Assembly: GCA_963783695.1 (NCBI GenBank)
Contig: CAWAOM010000006.1
Span: forward strand, 124,001-188,000
From: BM003 sp963783695
GTDB lineage: Bacteria; Pseudomonadota; Gammaproteobacteria; Steroidobacterales; BM003
DNA: 64,000 bases
Direction of reading: 5' to 3'
Positions 8,775 through 16,544 of this stretch are shown in pieces. Made by a program: the position numbers and the translations under genes. Below the pieces are notes generated by a model, which had not been told where the DNA came from, ran no database searches, and saw nothing but the letters and a program-made list of their open reading frames with translations. Positions within the stretch are counted from its first letter, which is position 1; every line of letters begins with the position of its first letter.

Positions 8775-10418
8775 TCAGTCGCCGCTGTCTGTCGGCAACC
8801 GGTAATCGCCAAACCGCTGGCGCAGGCTTACCTTGCTGATCTTGCCGGTCGCGGTATGCGGAATCTCGTCGACAAATACGATGTCGTCCGGAAGCCACCA
8901 GTTGGCCACATGCGCCGCAAGAAAATCGAGCAGGGTCTGCTTGTCGACAGTCCCGTCATCAGCTCGAACCACGATCATCAGTGGCCGCTCGGCCCATTTG
9001 CCATGGGCTACACCTATCACTGCCGCCTCCAGTACGCCCGGGTGCGCTACTGCGGCGTTTTCGAGATCGATCGAACTGATCCACTCACCACCGGACTTGA
9101 TTACATCCTTGGTACGGTCAGTAATCTGCATATAGCCGCTGGGATCTATCGTCGCGACGTCACCGGTACTGAACCAGCCATCGCTGTCGAGAGCACTGCC
9201 GCTGTCACCCATGCGATAGTAGGCGCTGGCGATCCATGGCCCGCGCACTTTCAGCGCACCGAATCGTTCCCCATCCCAGGGCAGCTCATTGTTGTCATCA
9301 TCGACGATCTTCATTTCCACGCCATAAACCGCGCGGCCCTGTTTCGCGCGCACTGCCTGCAACGCCTCATGAGCGAGATTTTCCATTCCGGGCAACAGCG
9401 AGTTGAACGTACCCAGGGGGCTCATTTCGGTCATGCCCCAGGCATGATGGGTCTCGACCCCGTGTTTCTCACGAAACTCATCCATAATCGCAAGCGGACA
9501 CGCCGAACCGCCCACGATCGTACGCTCGAGAGTCGGCAGTGTCTTGCCGCTGTCACGCAGGTATTGCAGTAACGCCAGCCATACCGTAGGCACGCCAAGC
9601 GCGGCCGTCACGCCCTCGCTTTCCATCAATTTGTGCAGGGTTGCGCCGTCACCGAGTTTGGGCCCGGGGAAAACCAGTTTGGCGCCAACCATCGGAACAG
9701 TGTAGGTCGTGCCCCAGCCGTTGGCATGAAACAGCGGCACGACGGGAAGCACGACATCGCGCGCCTTGAGATTCATGAAATCAGGCAACGCCGCTGCATA
9801 GGCATGCAGAACTGTTGCGCGGTGCGAATACAACACGCCTTTGGGGTTGCCGGTCGTGCCGGAGGTGTAACACAAACTACTGGCCGTATTTTCGTCGAGT
9901 TCGGGCCACTCGAAGTCGTCGCTCTCGGCGCCGAGCAGCGTTTCATAGCAAAGCAAATTGGGCAGTGTCGATTGCGGCATATGCGCGGCATCGGTCATAA
10001 CCACATAGCCCTCTACCGCGGGCAGTTGCGGCGCAAGTTTCTCCAGCAACGGCACGAACATCACATCGGTAAAAATATAGCGATCCCCGGCATGCTTGAT
10101 GATGTACTCGATCTGTTCGGCAAAGAGCCGTGGGTTGATCGTGTGTAAAACAAATCCGGCGCAGGAGATCGCATAGTAAAGCTCGAAATGGCGGTAGTCG
10201 TTCCACGCCAGTGTCGCGACGCGATCGGAAGGCTCAACACCAAGCCGTTTTAGCGCATTGGCAAGTTTCCGCGCACGGCTGAACGCCTCGCGATAAGTCT
10301 GCCTGTGCAGAGGCTGATCCGCAGTCACCGAAATTATCTCACCCTCGGGCGAATTGCGATCAGCGTGACGCATCAGCGATGTGATGGTCAAAGGTGTGTT
10401 CATCATCAGGCCATGCAT
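8775..10418 (-). CDS. Fatty-acid--CoA ligase (AlkK/FadD-like, AMP-forming)
   Basis: 547 residues from ATG 10418, with a GGAGGG ribosome site seven bases upstream; the 27 extra open codons before it are rejected. The protein activates a carboxylic acid through an acyl-adenylate to the CoA thioester. Motifs: P-loop-like YTSGTTGNPKG at about 178, WGMTEMSPLG at about 320, and the C-terminal ITDRTKDVIKSGGEWIS hinge with the catalytic Lys region ATGKISKVSLR near the C-terminus. The N-terminus with MMNTPLTITSLMRHA is typical of the medium/long-chain AlkK-like group. First gene of a leftward run with an aldehyde dehydrogenase and a hydrolase, suggesting breakdown of a fatty or aliphatic compound. Confidence 0.88.
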   Translation of the reverse strand: MHGLMMNTPLTITSLMRHADRNSPEGEIISVTADQPLHRQTYREAFSRARKLANALKRLGVEPSDRVATLAWNDYRHFELYYAISCAGFVLHTINPRLFAEQIEYIIKHAGDRYIFTDVMFVPLLEKLAPQLPAVEGYVVMTDAAHMPQSTLPNLLCYETLLGAESDDFEWPELDENTASSLCYTSGTTGNPKGVLYSHRATVLHAYAAALPDFMNLKARDVVLPVVPLFHANGWGTTYTVPMVGAKLVFPGPKLGDGATLHKLMESEGVTAALGVPTVWLALLQYLRDSGKTLPTLERTIVGGSACPLAIMDEFREKHGVETHHAWGMTEMSPLGTFNSLLPGMENLAHEALQAVRAKQGRAVYGVEMKIVDDDNNELPWDGERFGALKVRGPWIASAYYRMGDSGSALDSDGWFSTGDVATIDPSGYMQITDRTKDVIKSGGEWISSIDLENAAVAHPGVLEAAVIGVAHGKWAERPLMIVVRADDGTVDKQTLLDFLAAHVANWWLPDDIVFVDEIPHTATGKISKVSLRQRFGDYRLPTDSGD

Positions 10419-10504
10419 AGTCGCCCTCCGGTAATTTCTCTGTCGCGGCTTCGATCCGCGCGCCGCATTATGCATATCTTCAACCCTGGTCCCCGCCACA
10501 GCTT

Positions 10505-11131
10505 TCAGCGATCCGCTTCTGTATCCGCATCCTCGTCGTCGAGCCGTGATGCAGCGATCCGATCGTCGACATCCAGATGACCAGCCGGCAGCTCGAGCAC
10601 GGCCAACCGGGGACCCTCGCGGCGCAGCACCTCCCTGGCGCCGCGGTCTCCATCCAACTCGGCAAGCGCCGGAAACAACCGCGCCGGCAGTACCGCCGGG
10701 ATCCCGAATATACCCGCATACCCGCTGGCGACTGCGCGCATCGGCTGTTTACGCCAATGCCCGACCAAAGCAGCAAGATCCTTGCCATCGACCAGGGGCT
10801 GATCGCAGGGCATCAAAAGCGCCGCGGAACAATTGTCCGGCAAAGCCGCAATTCCGATTCGTATCGATGACGCCATACCGTTGCGCCACCCTGTGTTATG
10901 AGCGCAAACCACGCGATCGGGGCCGAGCGCAACATCCAGCTGATTCGCATATGCGCCCGTTACGATCACGACGCGATCGGCAACAGTATGCCGCGCATGA
11001 GCCAGCGCATGATGCAGCAACGTTCGGCCGCGCCAGCGGTAGAGTTGTTTCGGGGTGCCAAAGCGAGTGGATGCACCGGCAGCCAGTATGACTGCCCAGA
11101 TCTCGGTCGCCGCTGCCGCCGCCGCCGTCAA
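10505..11131 (-). CDS. MocA/MobA-like molybdenum cofactor nucleotidyltransferase
   Basis: 208 residues if started at TTG 11131, whose first codon overlaps the TGA of the ion-channel gene; no ATG or GTG fits near the domain start. The protein begins with the nucleotidyltransferase signature VILAAGASTRFGTPKQLYRW, followed by MPCDQPLVDGKDL (metal-binding Asp) and FGIPAVLPARLFP. This matches the MocA/MobA group that adds CMP or GMP to molybdopterin. MocA supplies molybdopterin cytosine dinucleotide to xanthine-dehydrogenase-type enzymes, and an XdhC-like gene lies two genes upstream, which favours MocA. The C-terminus is an acidic tail. The assignment to CTP versus GTP use is inference. Confidence 0.78.
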   Translation of the reverse strand: MTAAAAAATEIWAVILAAGASTRFGTPKQLYRWRGRTLLHHALAHARHTVADRVVIVTGAYANQLDVALGPDRVVCAHNTGWRNGMASSIRIGIAALPDNCSAALLMPCDQPLVDGKDLAALVGHWRKQPMRAVASGYAGIFGIPAVLPARLFPALAELDGDRGAREVLRREGPRLAVLELPAGHLDVDDRIAASRLDDEDADTEADR

Positions 11132-12138
11132 AACCAGAATGCAAAAACAACGACGGCGGCGAACATCAGCGGCGAAAACCAGCGCGCTACCTCGTTGATC
11201 CGCAACGCCAGCGCATCCCTGCCCCTGTCCGCCACATAGGTCACAGCGACCGCAACGGCGAGTGCACCAAAGACCAGTATGGAGGCGAATACCAGGAACA
11301 GATCCATTCGTGTCATATACGCGATCGGCGGCAAAATCGAAGCCAATGCGAAGCGGTATGCGATCAGTGTCAGCATCGAGGTCGCGGCGAGACCAAGCCG
11401 CGGCGCCACGTGGACCGGGGCGATCCAGAAAACCGACCATGACATCATGACGACCAGTACCAGCGGGACGATCAGCTTCCAAACGTAGTAGCCGGTTAGC
11501 CTTTTCGCACTGAACTCGATATCGAGACGGGCAACCGTGCGATCGTTCGGCGCTACATATAGCGTGCCGCTGCGCGCCTCGCGAAAACTCAGATTCCAGT
11601 TGACAACAGACAGTCGCTCGGCCAGCCCCACCGCCGCCGCATCCGAGCGCAGGACTACGTCTTGCGGCCCGTTAGCGGAAACAATCACAAACGACAACGT
11701 CTGTTCGTCGAACGGGAAATCGCCGAGATCGGCCTCATACGAAAACTCGCCGAACCGGCGCACGACAAAAAACACGCCGCCGTCCGGCGCAACCCGGATC
11801 TGCGGCGGGCCCGCACTGTCTAACGCCCGCCGGTTCAGCGACACGACCTGGGGAGTCCAAACCTGGTCAGGCCGGGCCAGGCAAGGTAGCGGTCCATCGT
11901 GGGCCAGTCTGGGGTCGCTCCACTCCGCGCGGAAATACACGTCCGTCACGAAACTCTGTTCGACATCGAGAATTTTTGTGATATCGACGACATAGGCGCG
12001 AATCAGGACGTCGGTCGGTTGCCCCGCCTCGCCCGGCCGCAGCAGGAGATCGGCAGAATCGAAAGTACAGTCCTGCGCAAGCGCATGCGCGCACATCAAC
12101 CCAATTACTACCGCTGTAATTCCCCGCAACATCGCCAT
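11128..12138 (-). CDS. Prokaryotic pentameric ligand-gated ion channel (Cys-loop receptor family)
   Basis: 336 residues with a signal peptide (cleavage after HALA, about residue 21), an all-beta extracellular ligand domain to about residue 215, and four membrane helices. The hallmark FPFDEQTLSF motif is at about 142. TM1 begins GYYVWKLIVPLVLVV with the conserved proline, TM2 is LGLAATSMLTLIAYRFALAS, TM3 starts RMDLFLVFASILVF, and TM4 ends the protein at FAFWF. The M3-M4 loop is short, as in GLIC/ELIC-type bacterial channels. These are pentameric channels opened by protons, amines or other small molecules; the ligand here is unknown. The start could be ATG 12138 or 12132. It overlaps the MocA-like gene and follows XdhC by about 100 bases. 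Confidence 0.88.
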   Translation of the reverse strand: MAMLRGITAVVIGLMCAHALAQDCTFDSADLLLRPGEAGQPTDVLIRAYVVDITKILDVEQSFVTDVYFRAEWSDPRLAHDGPLPCLARPDQVWTPQVVSLNRRALDSAGPPQIRVAPDGGVFFVVRRFGEFSYEADLGDFPFDEQTLSFVIVSANGPQDVVLRSDAAAVGLAERLSVVNWNLSFREARSGTLYVAPNDRTVARLDIEFSAKRLTGYYVWKLIVPLVLVVMMSWSVFWIAPVHVAPRLGLAATSMLTLIAYRFALASILPPIAYMTRMDLFLVFASILVFGALAVAVAVTYVADRGRDALALRINEVARWFSPLMFAAVVVFAFWF

Positions 12139-12239
12139 CCTAACCAGACCACTGCAGTCGCACCATTATGATCTAAAACCCGCTTTCGTCCATTGCCCGA
12201 CAGGCACGATCCCGCCATCCATGGTCACAACGACGCTTC

Positions 12240-13304
12240 TCAGCAAAGATGCCCGCCCGCGGCACCCTTTAGCACGGCCTGTATTTGCGCCGCGATCGAA
12301 AGTGCGATGCTGTCGGCATCATCCGCCCCGATATCAAGCCCGACCGGCCCGTAGACCCTGCCTTGCAGCTGCTGGCGCGCTTCGCCGACATCGTCGAACA
12401 GGCGTTTCCTGCGCTTTTCCGGGCCCAGCATGCCAATGTAGGCAACGCGGCTTTGCGCAAGGCAACGCAGGTACTCGAGATCGGTGAGGTAATGGTGACT
12501 CATTACGACGCAGGCATCGAAAATATCGAGATCGAGGGTGACGCCGAGTTGGTCCGCCGCCGTCTCGCGAACGTCCGCGGCAACGATCTGACGCAAACGA
12601 TCGACATAGGCCGGACGATGATCGGCGACCGTTATCCGCCAACCCAGCATCTCGCCCATGCGTGCCAGCGGTATTACATCCGGACCCGCACCAAGTAGCA
12701 AAACCCGCGGAATAACAGGCACCGGCGCGGCAAAGATCTCCAGTTCAGCGCCGTCGTGGCGAATCGTGGACACGCTCGCCGCGCTGGCCGCCGCGGCGCA
12801 GGCCTCGCGGAGAAAAGCCTGGGTTGCGGACCCGGACATTGCTCCCGCACTGTCTGCAACCATCCACGCAGCCGCCGGTATGGCCGCGCTTTCCGAGCCG
12901 ATAACCAGCGCATAGGCGCCGCGCCGGGCGCCAGCCATCAACCTCGTCATCGACGTATAGGGCTCGTAGCCGGTTGCCGCATCAAGCGGCTGGAGGAAAA
13001 TCCTCACGGCCCCGTTGCACCCCAGCCCGAGACCCCAGACCTGGTCGGCCTCCTCGTCGCGCATATCGTAGGTCACCTGTTTCGGCTGCCGGCTCTCGAG
13101 TACCCCGCGGGCATGCTCCACCAGGTCCGCCTCGAGGCAACCCCCGCTCACAAGGCCCTCGAAATCGCCGCCCGGCTCAATCAGCATCTGGGTGCCGGCT
13201 TTGCTGTAGGTTGAGCCCAGGGTCTCTACTATCGTTGCCAGCACGAGTGGCTTGCGTTGGGTTCGCCAGCCCTCGAAGGCGGCGAGCAAATGCTGAACTG
13301 CCAT
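12240..13304 (-). CDS. XdhC/CoxI family molybdenum-enzyme maturation protein
   Basis: 354 residues from ATG 13304 (GTG 13316 is possible but its ribosome site touches it). The N-terminal XdhC_CoxI domain shows GSTYSKAGTQMLI at about 32-45 and the SGGCLEADL signature at about 57. The C-terminal Rossmann domain starts VLLLGAGPDVIPLARM (about 205) and includes SHHYLTDLEYLRCLA and YIGMLGPEKRRKRL. XdhC proteins hold the molybdenum cofactor, promote its sulfuration and insert it into xanthine dehydrogenase or CO dehydrogenase. No molybdenum hydroxylase is in the window, so its client is elsewhere. The downstream MocA-like gene fits the same role. Confidence 0.88.
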   Translation of the reverse strand: MAVQHLLAAFEGWRTQRKPLVLATIVETLGSTYSKAGTQMLIEPGGDFEGLVSGGCLEADLVEHARGVLESRQPKQVTYDMRDEEADQVWGLGLGCNGAVRIFLQPLDAATGYEPYTSMTRLMAGARRGAYALVIGSESAAIPAAAWMVADSAGAMSGSATQAFLREACAAAASAASVSTIRHDGAELEIFAAPVPVIPRVLLLGAGPDVIPLARMGEMLGWRITVADHRPAYVDRLRQIVAADVRETAADQLGVTLDLDIFDACVVMSHHYLTDLEYLRCLAQSRVAYIGMLGPEKRRKRLFDDVGEARQQLQGRVYGPVGLDIGADDADSIALSIAAQIQAVLKGAAGGHLC

Positions 13305-13423
13305 GATGATTTCCACTCCGTTGTAAGTCGTTTGCTGCAGCGGCTACCAGAGCGCAACCCGTATTTTACGCATTGCGGCGCGGTTCGCGGGTTTTCTATC
13401 ATGGCGGCACAAGGCACGCCATA

Positions 13424-14200
13424 ATGCGTAGCCTGCAGACTGTAGAAGCGGAGATCACACCTGGCATGAGCTGGTTGCAAAGAGTGCTCGGGCGCCTGTC
13501 CGAGAGCGGCCGTGACCTGTTGCCGATCATCGTCGTCATCGCGTTCTTTCAGCTTGTCGTTTTGCGCCAGCCATTGCCGCAACTCGGACAGATGCTGGGT
13601 GGGCTGGCGCTCGTTGTTATCGGTTTGACGTTTTTTATCCGCGGACTCGAACTGGGCCTGTTCCCGATTGGCGAAGCAATGGCTCACTCTCTCGCAAGCA
13701 AGGGGTCGTTGTTCTGGCTGGTCGCCTTTGCCTTTGCTCTCGGTTTCGGCACGACCGCAGCTGAGCCGGCGCTGATCGCCATTGCCGATGAAGCGGCACA
13801 GGTGGCCGCCAACGCCGGCGTGATCGGCAGCGGTCAGGAAGCCATGGACACATACGCATTCGGCTTACGCCTGACGGTCGCTCTCGCGGTCGGCTTCTCC
13901 CTGGTGATAGGCGTTTGGCGGATACTGAAGGGCTGGCCGATCCACTACCTGATCGCCGGTGGCTACGTGATCGTCATGATCGTAACGGCTTTCGCACCAC
14001 GCGAGATCATCGGCATTGCCTATGACTCGGGTGGGGTCACCACGTCGACTATCACGGTTCCGCTGGTTACGGCGCTGGGTGTGGGCCTGGCATCGTCGAT
14101 CAAGGGCCGAAACCCCATCGTGGACGGATTCGGTCTGATCGCTTTTGCCTCTCTGACCCCGATGATTTTCGTTATGGTCTACGGAATGATGGTTAAATGA
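13424..14200 (+). CDS. DUF1538 membrane protein, first subunit
   Basis: 258 residues from ATG 13424 (ATG 13466 and an upstream frame to 13373 are also possible). About seven hydrophobic segments. Two conserved stretches stand out: FALGFGTTAAEPALIAIADE and AYDSGGVTTSTITVPLVTAL. The next gene carries the same two stretches, so the pair are homologous subunits. This is the DUF1538 (PF07556) family of unassigned membrane proteins. The Gly/Thr/Ser-rich motifs look like substrate- or ion-binding half-helices, so a transporter is my inference. ATGA overlap (14197-14200) with the second subunit, then PII-like and CBS genes, points to a nucleotide-regulated transporter. Confidence 0.85.
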   Translation: MRSLQTVEAEITPGMSWLQRVLGRLSESGRDLLPIIVVIAFFQLVVLRQPLPQLGQMLGGLALVVIGLTFFIRGLELGLFPIGEAMAHSLASKGSLFWLVAFAFALGFGTTAAEPALIAIADEAAQVAANAGVIGSGQEAMDTYAFGLRLTVALAVGFSLVIGVWRILKGWPIHYLIAGGYVIVMIVTAFAPREIIGIAYDSGGVTTSTITVPLVTALGVGLASSIKGRNPIVDGFGLIAFASLTPMIFVMVYGMMVK

Positions 14201-14985
14201 CACACCTCAGCGCAGCGTTGGATGTACTGCTCGGAACGATTCGGGATGTCTTGCCGATAGCGACAATTCTGCTGGTTTTCCAGTTCGTCATCCTGCGCCG
14301 GGCACTTCCGAATCCGCGCTCGATTGCGGTCGGCTTCGGTTACGTGCTGGTCGGACTGACACTGTTCCTGATCGGGCTGGAAGAAGCACTGTTCCCGATC
14401 GGACGACTGATGGCCTCGCAGTTGACGCATCCGGAAATACTGGGCTCCGCGGCGACCACCGACTGGCGCGATTTTGGCTGGGTCTATGCGTTTGCCTTTT
14501 CCATGGGCTTCAGCACGACCATTGCCGAACCGGCGCTGATCGCGGTCGCCATCAAGGCGAGTGAACTTTCGGCCGGCAGTGTCAGCACCTGGGGGCTGCG
14601 AATCGCGGTCGCCATCGGTGTCGCAGTCGGTCTCACGCTCGGCGTTTTCCGCATAATTATCGGCGCACCGATTCACTGGTTCATCATCTGCGGCTATATC
14701 GTGGTCACTATTCAGACGATGTTCGCGCCACGCAATATCGTGCCTCTCGCCTACGATTCCGGTGGCGTCACGACATCGACGGTCACGGTACCAATTGTCG
14801 CCGCACTCGGACTCGGCCTTGCGGAAACGATTCCGGGCCGCAGTCCGCTGATCGACGGTTTCGGGCTGATCGCTTTTGCCAGCCTGTTTCCCATCATGGC
14901 GGTAATGGCTTACGCGCAGATTACCGAATACCGCAACGAGAACGGCGATATCGCGACAAGCCAGAACACTGACAACCCCGCATAA
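14197..14985 (+). CDS. DUF1538 membrane protein, second subunit
   Basis: 262 residues with about seven membrane segments. It shares with its neighbour the motifs FSMGFSTTIAEPALIAVAIK and AYDSGGVTTSTVTVPIVAAL, plus the closing GFGLIAFASLFPIMAVMAYA. The start codon overlaps the stop of the first subunit by four bases, so the two are expected in equal amounts, probably as a heterodimer or mixed oligomer. A soluble tail of about 20 polar residues follows the last helix. It is followed after 26 bases by the PII-like gene. Function unassigned in the family; transport is inferred from topology. Confidence 0.85.
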   Translation: MTHLSAALDVLLGTIRDVLPIATILLVFQFVILRRALPNPRSIAVGFGYVLVGLTLFLIGLEEALFPIGRLMASQLTHPEILGSAATTDWRDFGWVYAFAFSMGFSTTIAEPALIAVAIKASELSAGSVSTWGLRIAVAIGVAVGLTLGVFRIIIGAPIHWFIICGYIVVTIQTMFAPRNIVPLAYDSGGVTTSTVTVPIVAALGLGLAETIPGRSPLIDGFGLIAFASLFPIMAVMAYAQITEYRNENGDIATSQNTDNPA

Positions 14986-15011
14986 ACCGGTAGCAGAGAA
15001 GGAGAAAAAGC

Positions 15012-15368
15012 ATGAGATTCAAACTCGTCATTGCCTTTGTCAATGACACCAAAACGGAGGCAATTACCGAGGCAGCGCGCACCGCCGGCGCCACCGGCTG
15101 TACCGTCATCACCAATGCGCGGGGACAGGGAGTCGAGGAAAAAAAGACTTTCCTTGGGCTGACCCTTGAAACACAGCGGGATGTGATCCTGCTATTGGTA
15201 GAGGAGCACCGGGCGCGGACGATCCTCGAGACCATCAGCACCGCGGGCGAATTCGATACGTCGCCCGGCACCGGCATCGCATTCCAGATCGATGTCGAAG
15301 ATGCGGTCGGTGTAGCGCACCAGGTGGAGAAAATCGCGCCGGAACTGGAAGAGGAACAGGAACTATGA
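15012..15368 (+). CDS. PII-like signalling protein
   Basis: 118 residues with a strong AGGAG-type ribosome site (gagaaggagaaaaagc) before ATG 15012. It begins MRFKLVIAFVNDTKTEAITE, a PII-type first strand and helix, and contains TISTAGEFDTSPGTGIAFQI, which corresponds to the nucleotide-binding B-loop region (family pattern ...PGTGIAF...). The stretch where GlnB/GlnK carry the long T-loop (here VEEKKTFLGLTLETQRDVI) is short and lacks the uridylylated Tyr. It is therefore probably a trimeric ATP/ADP-sensing regulator that does not take part in classical GlnD signalling. It overlaps the CBS gene by four bases and follows the DUF1538 pair, whose activity it may control. The C-terminus is very acidic. 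Confidence 0.8.
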   Translation: MRFKLVIAFVNDTKTEAITEAARTAGATGCTVITNARGQGVEEKKTFLGLTLETQRDVILLLVEEHRARTILETISTAGEFDTSPGTGIAFQIDVEDAVGVAHQVEKIAPELEEEQEL

Positions 15369-15763
15369 ATAGCAAGAAAAGAATCCAGGTGCGCGATGTC
15401 ATGGAACAGGACTTCGTCATGGTCGACGGCATGACGACCGTGACGGAAGCGGTCGAACTCATGCGCCAGAACTCGGCCAATCACCTGATTATCAATCGCC
15501 GCACCAAACACGACGAGTACGGAATAGTCGTTCCGTCGGATATTGCCACACGCGTTCTGGCACAGAACCGCTCACCCGATCGCGTCAATGTCTATGAAAT
15601 CATGTCAAAGCCGGTGTTGTTCATACGACCCGAAATGGATATTCGGTATTGTGCGCGGTTTTTTGGCCGCTTCGGCATTTCGGCGGCTCCGGTAATCACC
15701 CATGGCGAAATACAGGGACTGGTCAGCTACCAGCACCTGGTACTGAAAGGCGTTTGCCCCTGA
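15365..15763 (+). CDS. CBS-domain protein
   Basis: 132 residues forming a single CBS pair (Bateman module) and nothing else. The first CBS starts VRDVMEQDFVMVDGMTTVTE at about 9 and ends with EYGIVVPSDIATRVL. The second starts VYEIMSKPVLFIRPEMDI at about 77 and ends GEIQGLVSYQHLVLKGV. Such modules bind adenine nucleotides and report energy state. Its ATG overlaps the stop of the PII-like gene by four bases. Together with the PII-like protein it gives this DUF1538 operon two separate nucleotide sensors. ATG at 15365 is fixed by the overlap. Confidence 0.9.
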   Translation: MNSKKRIQVRDVMEQDFVMVDGMTTVTEAVELMRQNSANHLIINRRTKHDEYGIVVPSDIATRVLAQNRSPDRVNVYEIMSKPVLFIRPEMDIRYCARFFGRFGISAAPVITHGEIQGLVSYQHLVLKGVCP

Positions 15764-15835
15764 TTACGCGGGTCGGAGAACATGGCAGGCGGGCGAAGGA
15801 TCGTGGCCGACAGCGGCGGTTTGCGCGCCGCGCAC

Positions 15836-16144
15836 TTACAAAGCGGGTTTGCCTTTGGCCGGATACCGGCAATCTATTTCGCGCTCCGCCTCGATCCAGT
15901 CCTGCTCGGGGCTACCTGAATCATGACCGCGCGCAAGAGATCGATAATACGCCGCCTCAGCTATCATCCTGCTTCGTTCAGCCGCATGGATCGCAGCAGG
16001 TGCGGCGACCGCGGCAGGGATAGTGGATTTGTCGGGCCTGACCGTCTTGACTTTCGCTACAGACTTCGACTTCTTGCCGTCCTTACGTTTTTTTCCGCTT
16101 TTGCCCTTGCCCGATTTCTTGTCTTTTTTTTCCTTACCGGCCAT
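15836..16144 (-). CDS. DUF2934 protein with long lysine-rich N-terminal tail
   Basis: 102 residues from ATG 16144, chosen because an AGGAGCGGG ribosome site lies just upstream. Residues 1-35 are almost entirely Lys, Gly and Ser (runs such as KEKKDKKSGKGKSGKK), resembling nucleic-acid-binding tails. An Ala/Pro-rich linker follows, then at about 60-95 a DUF2934-like segment: RMIAEAAYYRSLARG...EQDWIEAEREI. DUF2934 proteins are short, of unknown function and often near stress genes. The combination with a histone-like basic tail suggests a DNA- or RNA-associated protein, which is inference. It is separated by 64 bases from the anti-sigma-like gene. Confidence 0.72.
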   Translation of the reverse strand: MAGKEKKDKKSGKGKSGKKRKDGKKSKSVAKVKTVRPDKSTIPAAVAAPAAIHAAERSRMIAEAAYYRSLARGHDSGSPEQDWIEAEREIDCRYPAKGKPAL

Positions 16145-16208
16145 CGCCCGCTCCTGCTCGTCTTTTTGTTGCAACCGGCCCGGCACAGCGAGGCTGTCAA
16201 CCGTTTGC

Positions 16209-16544
16209 CTAGTCCTCGATCAAGTCTACAAGGAACGGGCTGAGAAGCCCGACCAACACGACAACAATCATCGGTTCGAACCGGTCGGCCGAAAGCACCG
16301 CAGTTTGTGCAAACCATGCGCTCATCCGGTCACCGGCCGCCAGCAGCAACTGCCCTGCCGGACGAATCGCAATCGCGGCACCGACAATCGCCGCAACACC
16401 TAGCACCGCGCGGCGCGTCCGCCGGCCCCGACCGATATGGTAAATGACGCGATCGCTAAAGCCGTCATCGGGCACCGCCGGCATGGCCTCCCGGAAAAAC
16501 GCCTGCAGTCGCGCATCCTCCTGCCGATCGTCGATGTCACTCAT
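16209..16544 (-). CDS. Putative membrane anti-sigma factor partner of the ECF sigma factor
   Basis: 111 residues. The N-terminal 40 residues are acidic and polar (MSDIDDRQEDARLQAFFREA), followed by a hydrophobic segment at about 47-68 (VLGVAAIVGAAIAIRPAGQLLLAAG) and a second at the C-terminus (MIVVVLVGLLSPFLVDLIED). Its start overlaps the stop of the sigma-factor gene by four bases (16541-16544), the normal arrangement for an anti-sigma factor. It has no HxxxCxxC zinc motif, so it is not a classical ZAS domain; the name rests on position, topology and the acidic N-terminus. It could instead be an unrelated small membrane protein. Confidence 0.6.
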   Translation of the reverse strand: MSDIDDRQEDARLQAFFREAMPAVPDDGFSDRVIYHIGRGRRTRRAVLGVAAIVGAAIAIRPAGQLLLAAGDRMSAWFAQTAVLSADRFEPMIVVVLVGLLSPFLVDLIED

